A DNA stretch of 45,357 nt, from contig PXYV01000028.1 in the NCBI GenBank assembly GCA_003023745.1, positions 1 through 45,357 on the forward strand. Reading direction: 5' to 3'. The notes below the pieces were generated by a model. The model had not been told where the DNA came from. It did no database searches and saw nothing but the letters and a program-made list of their open reading frames with translations. Source of the DNA: Sulfobacillus acidophilus (lineage in GTDB: Bacteria; Bacillota; Sulfobacillia; Sulfobacillales; Sulfobacillaceae). The translations under genes were made by a program, and so were the position numbers. Below, piece by piece: positions 16,991-25,732 of this stretch (position 1 is its first letter; every line of letters begins with the position of its first letter).

Positions 16991-17785
16991 ATGAACACAG
17001 TGGCTGTAATTGGAGGCACGGGGGTGTACGACCCGAGTTGGTTGCACGATCCCAAAGAAAAGACGATAGAGACCCCCTATGGTCAGGCCCGCATCACACA
17101 GGGCCACCTTAAAACAGCCGCCTCGCAATCGGTCGTCTTTTTAAACCGCCACGGCCTAGGCCACTCCGTACCGCCCCATCGGGTTAATTATCGCGCAAAT
17201 GTATGGGCACTTAAAGCGCTCGGGGTGCGACGGGCCGTGGCTACGGCAGCGGTGGGGTCGTTGAACCTCGCGATGGGACCAGGTAGTATGGTGTTGGTTG
17301 ACCAATTTTTGGATTTTACGAAAGCGCGGCCCGCGACTTTCTTTGACGGAAGCGATGGTCAGGTAGTGCATACCGACATGACCGAGCCATATTGTCAGGC
17401 GAGTCGTCAAAAGCTGCAAATGGCGGGGGAACTGGCAGATGTCTCGTTAATTATGGGGGGAGTTTATGTCACGACCGAAGGTCCGCGTTTTGAAACAGCT
17501 GCAGAAATTCGCGCGTACCGGTTGCTGGGTGGAGATGTTGTGGGCATGACCGCAGTCCCGGAGGTGGTGTTAGCGCGGGAATTGGGAATATGTTATACGA
17601 CGATTGCCATGGTGACGAATTTCGGGGCAGGTATTTCGCCAACGCTACTCACCCACGAGGAAGTAGTTGAGGTGATGAACGCCAATGTGGACCGGTTGCG
17701 GGAGGTGCTATTGCGGGCATTGCCACAGCTAGCCGAAGATTTTTCCTGTGGTTGCCCGCCACCGCGACAAGCCCCGTCAAATTAG
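16991..17785 (+). CDS. mtnP: MtnP/PNP-family nucleoside phosphorylase, probably 6-oxopurine specific
   Basis: A 264-residue trimeric PNP/MTAP-family phosphorylase that would usually be annotated as methylthioadenosine phosphorylase. Conserved parts are VIGGTGVYD, NRHGLGH (phosphate site), the EGPRFET segment and MTAVPEVVLARE. Two positions that read the base differ from human MTAP. S178 corresponds here to E168 and D220 to N210 (and D222 to G212). E and N are the pair found in human PNP (E201, N243), which recognises 6-oxopurines. It is therefore likely to act on methylthioinosine and/or inosine. AGGAGG lies seven bases before the ATG. It sits next to the ahcY-like and mtaD genes. Confidence 0.9.
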   Translation: MNTVAVIGGTGVYDPSWLHDPKEKTIETPYGQARITQGHLKTAASQSVVFLNRHGLGHSVPPHRVNYRANVWALKALGVRRAVATAAVGSLNLAMGPGSMVLVDQFLDFTKARPATFFDGSDGQVVHTDMTEPYCQASRQKLQMAGELADVSLIMGGVYVTTEGPRFETAAEIRAYRLLGGDVVGMTAVPEVVLARELGICYTTIAMVTNFGAGISPTLLTHEEVVEVMNANVDRLREVLLRALPQLAEDFSCGCPPPRQAPSN

Positions 17786-17818
17786 CAGGCTACTCAACGA
17801 CCACAAGGAGAGATGAGC

Positions 17819-19054
17819 ATGCACACTTTGCGAAATCCGGGGTTAGCCCCGGGAGGCCACGATAAGATGAATTGGGCTAGTACGCATATGCCGATTTTGC
17901 AGCGCATTCGGCAGCGCTATCGAACCAACCGTCCGCTTGAGGGGCAACGCGTTGCAATTTCCTTGCACCTTGAAGCTAAGACGGCGGTTTTAGCGGAATT
18001 GCTGCATGAGGGTGGAGCCGAGGTGGCGATTACCAGTTCCAATCCGTTGACCGCGCAAGATGACGTCGCAGCCGCCTTGGCCGAGCGGGGGGTCATTGTG
18101 CATGCATTGCGTGGTGCAAGCAGTGAGGAGTTCGATATGTTGCACCAGCGTGTTTTGGATCTTGAACCTACGCTCATCATTGATGATGGCGGCGAACTCA
18201 CGGAACGGCTGCATGGAAACCGCATCGGTCTGGCCCCTGGTATCATCGGCGGCGCTGAAGAGACAACGACCGGGGTATTGAGACTAAAGGCACTGGCCCG
18301 ATCTGGACGCTTGTCCTATCCCATGGTTTTGGTCAACGATGCGGACATGAAGCATCTGTTTGATAACCGCTATGGAACGGGACAGAGCACATGGGACGGC
18401 ATCATGCGTTCGACCAATTTGGTAGTGGCAGGTAAGACCGTCGTTGTCGCCGGTTACGGTTGGTGCGGAAAGGGGGTGGCAGAGCGTTCGCGGGGTTTGG
18501 GGGCCCGCGTCATCGTGACGGAAGTCAATCCGGTGCGCGCCAATGAGGCCCTTATGGACGGGCACCGGGTAATGCCGATGATGGCGGCTTGTCGCCAGGG
18601 CGATTACTTTATTACGGTCACGGGTAATTATGGCGTGATCCGAGAAGAGCATTTTGCGGTTATGAAGGACGGAGCGCTATTGGCGAACGCCGGCCATTTT
18701 GACGTGGAAGTCGATGTCGTCGCATTAAAGCGGACCGCACGTCGGACTCACGTGGGTCGCGGATCCGATGTCGTCGGATACGAGATGGCTGATGGACGGG
18801 TGTTATGGCTTTTGGCAGAAGGCCGTTTGGTCAATTTAGCCGCGGGGGATGGACATCCGACTGAAATTATGGATCTCACCTTTGCGCTTCAGGCCCTGTC
18901 GTTGGAGGATTTAGTACGAACCAGACCTCAACCTGGCGTCTATCCCGTGAACCCCGAAGTCGATGCCTGGGTCGCGCGGATACGCCTCGAAGCCTTAAAT
19001 CTGGCCATCGATGAACTTACGCCGGAGCAGCGCGCCTACCTCGAAAATAGTTAG
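17819..19054 (+). CDS. ahcY: Adenosylhomocysteinase family, archaeal/thermophile type
   Basis: A 411-residue NAD-dependent SAH hydrolase family member, removing the SAM-methylation by-product to give homocysteine. It has the NDADMKHLFDNRYGTGQS catalytic block (K and D conserved), the Rossmann GYGWCGKG loop, and the AGHFDVE segment. The base-pocket stretch is HLEAKT (50-55), whereas classical enzymes have HMT(V/I)ET. The C-terminus ends LTPEQRAYLENS without the K-x-x-HYRY tail. Both are traits of the thermophile/archaeal branch, which includes M. jannaschii MJ1388, reported to use S-inosylhomocysteine. The ATG at 17819 is preferred (AAGGAG eight bases away) over 17813. It is followed 10 bases later by mtaD. 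Confidence 0.93.
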   Translation: MHTLRNPGLAPGGHDKMNWASTHMPILQRIRQRYRTNRPLEGQRVAISLHLEAKTAVLAELLHEGGAEVAITSSNPLTAQDDVAAALAERGVIVHALRGASSEEFDMLHQRVLDLEPTLIIDDGGELTERLHGNRIGLAPGIIGGAEETTTGVLRLKALARSGRLSYPMVLVNDADMKHLFDNRYGTGQSTWDGIMRSTNLVVAGKTVVVAGYGWCGKGVAERSRGLGARVIVTEVNPVRANEALMDGHRVMPMMAACRQGDYFITVTGNYGVIREEHFAVMKDGALLANAGHFDVEVDVVALKRTARRTHVGRGSDVVGYEMADGRVLWLLAEGRLVNLAAGDGHPTEIMDLTFALQALSLEDLVRTRPQPGVYPVNPEVDAWVARIRLEALNLAIDELTPEQRAYLENS

Positions 19055-19064
19055 GGGGCTTTTT

Positions 19065-20348
19065 ATGGCAACCAAATTTGAGGCGGAGTACGTGGTGACC
19101 ATGGACGACGAGCGGCGTCAGTATCACCCCGGGGTGATCGTATATGATGAGCGCGAAATCGTGTATGTTGGTTCACCTCAGGGCTATCAAGAACCGGTCG
19201 ACCGAGAAATCGTGATTCCGGAAGGGATTATTTTGCCGGGGCTTCTAAATGGCCATAATCATGCGGCCATGTCGCTAATGCGGGGTCTGGCAGACGATAG
19301 TCCGCTCTTTGAATGGCTAAGTCAGTATGTGTGGCCGCTGGAGGAACATCTAACCCCCGAGGATATTGAAGTCGGTACACTTTTGGCGTGTGCGGAAATG
19401 ATTCGTTCCGGCACGGTTGGATTTGCGGATATGTATTTCGAGGTTGACATCTCGGCCAAGGCAGTCGACATGGCGGGGATGCGGGCCTGGATCGCGCGAG
19501 GATTGGACCGCGCCGACACCAAAAAACTGGAGGAGTCGGTTGAGTTCTGTCAAGCCTGGCGTGGACACGGGCATGGTCGCATCGAAACAATGCTCGGTCC
19601 GCACGCGCCTTATACGTGCCCTCCGGAGTTTCTCGCACAAGTCGCCAGCGCTGCTCAAACGTATCAATTACCTATCCATATTCATCTCAGTGAATCGCGC
19701 GACGAAATGCGACAGATGGCTGAGCAATACCACAAAACTCCGATTCAAGTGGCGTATGACGCGGGAATTTTGGCGTCGCGTACACTCATTGCGCATGGCG
19801 TTTATATTGAGGAAGCCGACCTTAAGTATTTGGAGCAGATGGAGGGCGGGGTCGTGTCTTGTCCAATCTCCAATGCCAAACTTGGTAATGGAACCTTGCC
19901 CTATCACCGTCTGCGCAATGCTGGGGTCGCCGTGGGATTAGGTACTGACGGAGCAGCGTCAACCAATTCGCTCGACATGTTTTTAGAAATGAAGGCAATG
20001 GCTTGGATGCAAAAATTAAAGGAGGGTAAGCCCGAAGGATTCAGAGCGGAGGACGCACTATGGGCGGCAACCCGAGGCACCGCGCAGATATTAGGGCATA
20101 GGGGCGGTGTCCTGCAACCTGGCGCCCCGGCTGATTTTATTGTCGTGGATGGACGTCGAGCCCATATGACGCCCACTTGGGACGTGGTCGCCAATTTGGT
20201 GTACGCGGCTAGTGGCAGTGATGTCCGCTACTGTGTGGTCGATGGCCAGATAATTTTACAAGAGGGTATCATTACGAGCTTTGATGAGCGTGCGGTGCTG
20301 CAAGAAGCGGCAGCCCGGGCTCAGCGGCTTATGGAGCGTGGACGCTAG
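19065..20348 (+). CDS. mtaD: 5'-methylthioadenosine/S-adenosylhomocysteine deaminase
   Basis: A 427-residue amidohydrolase of the MtaD/SsnA group, deaminating MTA and SAH to methylthioinosine and S-inosylhomocysteine. Zn ligands are complete: H64 and H66 (NGHNHAA), H207 (HIHLSE, with E210), H244 (AHGVY) and D295 (GTDGAAS). GPHAPYTCPPE, the substrate-specific segment of this subfamily, is present. The ATG at 19065 has AGGGGG six bases upstream; an earlier start at 19011 lies inside ahcY. It is coupled to the next gene, whose start overlaps its stop. Its products match the predicted substrates of the adjacent hydrolase and phosphorylase. Confidence 0.93.
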   Translation: MATKFEAEYVVTMDDERRQYHPGVIVYDEREIVYVGSPQGYQEPVDREIVIPEGIILPGLLNGHNHAAMSLMRGLADDSPLFEWLSQYVWPLEEHLTPEDIEVGTLLACAEMIRSGTVGFADMYFEVDISAKAVDMAGMRAWIARGLDRADTKKLEESVEFCQAWRGHGHGRIETMLGPHAPYTCPPEFLAQVASAAQTYQLPIHIHLSESRDEMRQMAEQYHKTPIQVAYDAGILASRTLIAHGVYIEEADLKYLEQMEGGVVSCPISNAKLGNGTLPYHRLRNAGVAVGLGTDGAASTNSLDMFLEMKAMAWMQKLKEGKPEGFRAEDALWAATRGTAQILGHRGGVLQPGAPADFIVVDGRRAHMTPTWDVVANLVYAASGSDVRYCVVDGQIILQEGIITSFDERAVLQEAAARAQRLMERGR

Positions 20349-20770
20349 TGCCAAGTTTTGATTGGGACAACAATGTTTGTTTTGTGTGCGGCACCGATGT
20401 CGCCGGCCTGCACCTCAAGTTTTCCGGGGATGCTAGGGAAGTGCGCGCACACACAGTCATCACTCTCCCCTATCAGGGGTTTGCAGGTATGGTGCATGGC
20501 GGAATTTTAGCGGGAATCGTGGATGATGCCATGTGGCACGTGATTCATCAGCAGCAAAACGATTTTCCCGTTACCGCCGAGCTCACGGTCCGCTATCGCA
20601 GTGTTGCTCGCATCGGCGAGCGACTGACAGTTACGGGTCGTTTGATCTCATATCGCCGACGTCTGATGGTGGCTCAAGCGGTGATTGAGAATGAAGCCGG
20701 ACAGATTGTGGTGACGGCTGAGGGTCGATTCATGCCGCGTCCCGCTGAGGACGGCGAGATGCGTGCTTGA
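20348..20770 (+). CDS. PaaI-type hotdog thioesterase
   Basis: A 140-residue hotdog-fold protein. The N-terminal CFVCG...GLHLKF signature and the HGGILAGIVDDAMW helix are typical of the PaaI/YbgC-like acyl-CoA thioesterase subgroup. The acidic D-D pair in that helix is the likely active site. The GTG start shares one base with the mtaD stop (TAGTG), so it is translationally coupled. Whether it serves the salvage pathway or only shares the transcript is unknown. Confidence 0.87.
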   Translation: MPSFDWDNNVCFVCGTDVAGLHLKFSGDAREVRAHTVITLPYQGFAGMVHGGILAGIVDDAMWHVIHQQQNDFPVTAELTVRYRSVARIGERLTVTGRLISYRRRLMVAQAVIENEAGQIVVTAEGRFMPRPAEDGEMRA

Positions 20771-21812
20771 CCCGCTAGGGCTGTTTGAATATCGCGTGGC
20801 GTTGCATGTCCATTCGCGCTATTCCGACGGAACCGGCACGCCTGAGCGTATTATTGCCGAAGCTCGGCGCGTTGGGCTGGACGTGCTCTGGTTAACAGAT
20901 CATGATGGGCGACGGGCTGCGACTGACCCGGGTTCGGGGTACTATGGCCATCTATTGTTTTTGGTGGGGGCCGAAATTACTCCGCCAACCAACCATTATT
21001 TAGTATTTGGCGAGGTTGCCCTGGTTGCACCCACGGCTCCGTTGCAGACGATCATTGACAGCGTGAACCGCCAGCACGGTGCCGGTTTTATCGCTCACCC
21101 GGACGACCCTGGGAATAAGACGGCGCGTTTACCCTCTTATCGCTGGGACGACCGCAGCGTTGATGGATTTACCGGTCTAGAAGTCTGGAACCACCTCTCG
21201 GACTGGGCTCGACAAATTCATCATGTGCCTGCAGGACTGTGGGCGGCGTTACATCCGTTTTCGGGGTTGTCGCAGGCATGTCCGGAAACACTGGCCCTAT
21301 GGGATGAGCGTGGGCGCCAACGCCGCATTGTCGGAATTGGCGGGACAGACGCGCACGCGGCGCGAATCGGGTATTGGCCGTTTAGCCTGACTATTTTCCC
21401 CTACCGGCGGTCATTTGCGGCCATTCGCACTCACATTTACACGAACGCGCCCTTAGCGTCGGATTGGCGCCGCGCCGAACAGCAACTATTAGACGGCTTG
21501 TTGCAAGGGCGCGTGGCCATCGTGAATGCGGCCTTAGGATCGGAAACCGGATTTCGGCTATGGCTGCAACGGGAGTCTGGAGCCGCCGAACCTATGGGAA
21601 CAGATGTTGCGTACGACAGTATGTGGATCCTACGCGGCTTATCCCCTGTACCTGTAGGTTGGGAGGTTTTTTGCAACGGCCGCCTCGTGTTCCGACAAGA
21701 CGGACCGTTGCTGCACTACAACCCCGATAGTCCGGGGGTATGGCGGGTGGTCCTGCGCCGAGGACCCAAACGTGCAGTGTGGATTTACAGTAATCCCATT
21801 TACTTGCGCTAG
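20763..21812 (+). CDS. PHP-domain metal-dependent phosphoesterase-like protein
   Basis: A 349-residue PHP-domain protein. The N-terminal metal motif LHVHSRYSDGTG, then WLTDHDG, EITP, IAHPDDP and the late GTDAHAA give the full set of PHP metal ligands, so it should be an active hydrolase (phosphoesterase or a related activity). A beta-rich C-terminal extension (about 250-349) follows. The GTG start overlaps the upstream stop by 8 bases. It is the last gene of the speH-to-PHP run. Its stop codon interlocks with the opposing gene through a shared CTAG (21809-21812). Confidence 0.86.
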   Translation: MLDPLGLFEYRVALHVHSRYSDGTGTPERIIAEARRVGLDVLWLTDHDGRRAATDPGSGYYGHLLFLVGAEITPPTNHYLVFGEVALVAPTAPLQTIIDSVNRQHGAGFIAHPDDPGNKTARLPSYRWDDRSVDGFTGLEVWNHLSDWARQIHHVPAGLWAALHPFSGLSQACPETLALWDERGRQRRIVGIGGTDAHAARIGYWPFSLTIFPYRRSFAAIRTHIYTNAPLASDWRRAEQQLLDGLLQGRVAIVNAALGSETGFRLWLQRESGAAEPMGTDVAYDSMWILRGLSPVPVGWEVFCNGRLVFRQDGPLLHYNPDSPGVWRVVLRRGPKRAVWIYSNPIYLR

Positions 21813-22141
21813 AGCGATCCGCCATACTGCTGAATAACATGACGGACGTGGTCTGCGGCCTCAGACGGCACGACAGCCGTAAGAAGCCAGGCGCCGCCAG
21901 CAATAAGGCCATTGGGACTATCTGTCCAGGCAGCAGAAGTTGTCCATTTGTCCTGCAACCGACCGATTTGGTAGCCGTCTCGTCCCCAATTCACTAATGG
22001 TGGGTGAGGTAGGGAATCGTCGTCGGAGCGGTCAAGTCGATCGATCTCAATCACATCGAACCCTTCGTCGCGCAACGCATTTTGACAGCGCTGGGCGGCG
22101 GCGAGGTCGGCAAAGGCCGCCAACAGATTTGCTTCCGGCAT
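21809..22141 (-). CDS. Small protein of unknown function, stress-protein-like
   Basis: 110 residues from the ATG at 22141, with AAAGGA upstream. The pattern is a short N-terminal strand, the helix DLAAAQRCQNALRDEGFDV and a C-terminal helix ending QQYGGSL. It resembles small ferredoxin-like or YflT-type general stress proteins, but I cannot assign it firmly. It is convergent with the PHP gene, their stops sharing CTAG, and diverges from dinG with about 90 bases between starts. Confidence 0.65.
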   Translation of the reverse strand: MPEANLLAAFADLAAAQRCQNALRDEGFDVIEIDRLDRSDDDSLPHPPLVNWGRDGYQIGRLQDKWTTSAAWTDSPNGLIAGGAWLLTAVVPSEAADHVRHVIQQYGGSL

Positions 22142-22232
22142 CGTATGACATCCTTTCATGCACGCTAGTGGCAGGGTGCCCGACACGAACGGCCTTAATA
22201 CGCGAGGCACGGAAAACAAAGGGGGTGATGGC

Positions 22233-24935
22233 ATGGGACCTTATGCGGTCATCGACGTCGAGACAACCGGACTAGATTGGCGCCATGATGACATCGTGCA
22301 GGTGGCGGTTTACCGCTTTGACGGCTGCGAATGGAGCAGTTTTGTCAATCCCGAGCGCCCGGTGCCGCTAGCCGTGCGCCAGTTAAGCGGATTCGAGTCG
22401 ATTGATTTTGCCAAGGCACCGCCGCTAGCCGAGATCAAAGAGGAATTGCTGAATTTTATCGGCGACGCTCGGTGGGTCGGCCACAATATTCAATTCGACA
22501 TCAAATTTCTGGCTCGACACGGCATTACCCCGGGTTCTGACCCACTGGACACTCTGGCATGGAGCCGCTTGGCATTTCCCTTGCAGAACCACTACGCGCT
22601 GTCTGATTGGGACACGCCCTGGCAGTCCGCTTTGCATGATGCCCGCGCTGATGTGCGGGCCACCCACGCTTTATTAGAGCGTATTCACGGACAAATGAGC
22701 CGTTTTTCGGCGGAATTAAAGCGCGATTTAACTCGATTCCTGGGAGCGGAGTGGAGTTGGTGGGAGATTTCGGAAGACGGGGGCCCGGGTGCCTCCGCGC
22801 TGTACCATCCGGCACCGGATCGGTTTGAGCCTCGGGCGTTAGAACAAAGAACCGTGCCTGATACCGTCATAGACCGTCTGGGCCCAGATGGCGCGGCACA
22901 ATGGAACATGGATAAATTTGAAGTGCGCGAAGGGCAGTTGACCATGGCGCGGGCAGTCGATGACGCGCTCTCGGCAAGGCAGATCTTATTGGTGGAAGCG
23001 GGGACCGGTACAGGGAAAAGCCTCGCTTATTTAATTCCGGCCGTCATGCAGAGTTTAAATTACGGCGAGCGGACGGTGGTTGCCACCTATACGGTAGCCT
23101 TGCAAGAACAATTGTGGTTTAAAGATCTGCCGCAGGTACAAAACAATTTGCCACTGTCAGCCGCGTTGATTAAGGGGCGTGGGCGATATTTGTGCCTATA
23201 CAAAACCGCAGAAGTGGTCCAAGATAGTGCCGTCTTAGGTGAGACTCGAGAACGCCGATGGGCGTTGGCCACGCTCTTGAGCTTTATTGAGGCGACTAGC
23301 ATTGGTGACGTCGAAGAATTTCCTCTGCATGATGATATGGGGCAAGCACTGTGGCGCGAAATCATGGCCGACAGTCATTCCTGCATTGGCAGCCATTGTC
23401 CTTTTGCGGGACCGTGCTTTATGCGGCGAGCGCGGCACGGTGCCGAGTCCAGCCACCTGGTCGTGGTCAATCACGCGCTATTAGCCGCACATCTGGCGCA
23501 AGGCGGCGTCTTACCTGCTTTCTCAAGCTTAATCGTCGATGAAGCCCATCACTTTGCGGAGGTGCTGGAAAAGACACTGGGGTTTGAATTGGACGGAGAG
23601 GATTGGCAGCGTCGCTATCGGGAGGCGATGATGCCTGGACGCGGGCTATTGGCTCGACTCAGTCCGCCTCCCGACATGTTGGGCACGCTGTATGCCCTTC
23701 GCGATCGCTACCAGCAGGTGGATGACATGTTAAGACGCTTTGCCGAGCGTTTGGTGATGTTGACGGCCCCCGGCGAGTACGACCGACGATCGGTGCGCGT
23801 AACCGAAGAAATCGCGGAGGCCTTGCATGAGTCCGGTGACGATACCATTCAGCATCAAACCGCGGATTTGTTAAGTCAGTTGGTGGACCTTGGTCAGCAA
23901 CTATGGGAAGAGGCAGAGTCGGGAGGGCTGGCGGAGACAGCGATTTGGCTCAGATTTCGCCAATGGCAGCAAGATTTGGCCCAAATGGCGATGGGGCTGA
24001 AAGCTTGGGGCGAAATTTCAGATGAGCGGGTATCATGGTGGGAAGTGCACACCGGACGCCAAGGGACTCCTATCGTAAGTTGGCGGTGGGCTCTAGTCGA
24101 TATTGCGCCGCTAGTGTCTGAAAAGCTGTGGTCTGAGGTCAAATCGGCGGTTTTGACCTCGGCGACACTTTCCGTTGACGGGAAGTTTGACTACATAGCG
24201 GATATGTTAGGAATTCCCAGAAGTCGGCGGGTAGATCTGACGGTTCCTTCGCCTTTTGCTTGGGATCGGCAGGCGCGGTTGATTGTGCCGTCGGATAGCC
24301 TCGAACTGGACACGCCCAGGTATTGGGATAACCTGGCGGAGGTGGTGCTGTCGGCGGCGATCGCGCGGCAAGGGCGAACGCTTGTCTTGCTCACGTCGCA
24401 TCGTGCCGTACAGGCTCTGGCGGACCGTGTGCGCCATCACTTGCAGGACTATCATATTCGAACGATCGCGCAAACTATTGATGGGCCAGCCCGACGCCTC
24501 GTGTCAGAGTTCCGGCAAAATCCCCAAGCGGTGTTGATTGGGACGATGACCTTTTGGGAAGGTGTCGATATTCCCGGGGATGATCTGCAAGTGGTGGTGA
24601 TGGGGCGCCTGCCATTTAGGGCGCCCGGCGACCCTTTGGAGGAAGCCAAACTCGATCGCATCCGATTGCGTGGGCACTCCCCGTTCTATCGACGCACCCT
24701 GCCCCAGGCGATTCTGCGCTTTGAGCAAGGATTTGGGCGTCTAATCCGCACCAAGGCAGATCGGGGCGTCGTTATTGTGTGCGATCCACGCCTGCAACCT
24801 GGGCGGACCCGTTATGGTTCGGCGTTTTTAAAGGCGTTAGCAGCGGTTCCCGTTCAGACTATCCCCAAGGAATCCTTGGTAACGAGTCTCGATGATTTTT
24901 GGAGGACGTGTGAACATGCACATACTGATCAGTAA
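22233..24935 (+). CDS. dinG: DinG-type 3'-5' exonuclease/ATP-dependent helicase
   Basis: A 900-residue XPD/DinG-family superfamily 2 helicase with an N-terminal DEDDh exonuclease. Exonuclease residues are D8, E10, D89 and H135/D140. Helicase motifs are AGTGTGKS (256-263), DEAH (436-439), a late GTMTFWEGVDIPG, and QGFGRLIR (motif VI). Four cysteines (C321, C384, C389, C395) lie between motifs I and II with the C-x4-C-x5-C spacing of the E. coli DinG iron-sulfur cluster. The ATG at 22233 follows GGGGGTGAT. It is likely to be active on damaged or R-loop DNA. Its end overlaps surE by 20 bases. Confidence 0.95.
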   Translation: MGPYAVIDVETTGLDWRHDDIVQVAVYRFDGCEWSSFVNPERPVPLAVRQLSGFESIDFAKAPPLAEIKEELLNFIGDARWVGHNIQFDIKFLARHGITPGSDPLDTLAWSRLAFPLQNHYALSDWDTPWQSALHDARADVRATHALLERIHGQMSRFSAELKRDLTRFLGAEWSWWEISEDGGPGASALYHPAPDRFEPRALEQRTVPDTVIDRLGPDGAAQWNMDKFEVREGQLTMARAVDDALSARQILLVEAGTGTGKSLAYLIPAVMQSLNYGERTVVATYTVALQEQLWFKDLPQVQNNLPLSAALIKGRGRYLCLYKTAEVVQDSAVLGETRERRWALATLLSFIEATSIGDVEEFPLHDDMGQALWREIMADSHSCIGSHCPFAGPCFMRRARHGAESSHLVVVNHALLAAHLAQGGVLPAFSSLIVDEAHHFAEVLEKTLGFELDGEDWQRRYREAMMPGRGLLARLSPPPDMLGTLYALRDRYQQVDDMLRRFAERLVMLTAPGEYDRRSVRVTEEIAEALHESGDDTIQHQTADLLSQLVDLGQQLWEEAESGGLAETAIWLRFRQWQQDLAQMAMGLKAWGEISDERVSWWEVHTGRQGTPIVSWRWALVDIAPLVSEKLWSEVKSAVLTSATLSVDGKFDYIADMLGIPRSRRVDLTVPSPFAWDRQARLIVPSDSLELDTPRYWDNLAEVVLSAAIARQGRTLVLLTSHRAVQALADRVRHHLQDYHIRTIAQTIDGPARRLVSEFRQNPQAVLIGTMTFWEGVDIPGDDLQVVVMGRLPFRAPGDPLEEAKLDRIRLRGHSPFYRRTLPQAILRFEQGFGRLIRTKADRGVVIVCDPRLQPGRTRYGSAFLKALAAVPVQTIPKESLVTSLDDFWRTCEHAHTDQ

Positions 24936-25683
24936 TGACGATGGAATTCAGGCACGGGGCATCCAAACCTTGCGACGCCTTTTGGAAATAGACTATGAGG
25001 TGTCGGTTGTGGCGCCGGAAAGACAGCAAAGTGCAATGGGGCATGCTATCACGATGCACAAACCCCTATATGCACGACCTCTCGTGTACGGTCCACACAG
25101 TCGCGGTTGGCGTGTCAACGGTACACCTGCCGATTGCGTCAAACTGGCTTTGGGGGCGCTACTGGCGAGTCCGCCCGATTTAATGTTGTCGGGCATTAAT
25201 CACGGCAGCAATTTAGGACAGGATGTATTTTATTCTGGTACCGTTTCGGCTGCCATGGAAGCGATGTTTCTGGGGGTTCCGGCTGTTGCGCTATCGCTCG
25301 AAGATGATGCGATGGACGGATTTTCCTGGGTGGCAACATTTGTCCGCTGGTGGTTAGCGCAGCCTCAATTTGTTCCACCGCCGTCGGGCGTGGTCTACAA
25401 TGTTAATTTCCCCAGTTTGGGGCGCGTTGCGCCGCAAAGACTGGAAGTGGTTCGGCTAGGACAGCGTGACTACGCGAACGAGTTTCAGCGGGCCGTTGAT
25501 CCTCGAGGTCACGAATATTATTGGATTGCGGGCAGCCGGCGGGACAACTTGGACCGTGAAGATACGGATGTAGCCCAACATCATCGCGGAGCTATTACTC
25601 TCACGCCATTGCATGCGCTGTTAACGGACGAAGCAACTTTAGCCCGATTATCGTCATTTCCGCTGCCCCTCCAATTGAGGTAG
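24916..25683 (+). CDS. surE: 5'/3'-nucleotidase SurE
   Basis: A 255-residue SurE phosphatase acting on nucleoside 5'- and 3'-monophosphates and short polyphosphate. The metal site NDDG (7-10), SGINHGSNLGQDVFYSGTVSAAMEA and the C-terminal TDVAQHHRGAITLTPL block are all present. The ATG at 24916 is chosen for the MHILISNDDG N-terminus; an in-frame GTG at 24910 is nearer the ideal distance from GGAGG. It overlaps the end of dinG. Confidence 0.95.
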   Translation: MHILISNDDGIQARGIQTLRRLLEIDYEVSVVAPERQQSAMGHAITMHKPLYARPLVYGPHSRGWRVNGTPADCVKLALGALLASPPDLMLSGINHGSNLGQDVFYSGTVSAAMEAMFLGVPAVALSLEDDAMDGFSWVATFVRWWLAQPQFVPPPSGVVYNVNFPSLGRVAPQRLEVVRLGQRDYANEFQRAVDPRGHEYYWIAGSRRDNLDREDTDVAQHHRGAITLTPLHALLTDEATLARLSSFPLPLQLR

Positions 25684-25732
25684 GATGCTCTCGGTCAAGT
25701 CGCGGCATGCTAAAGCCGGAGGAGGTGGGCTT

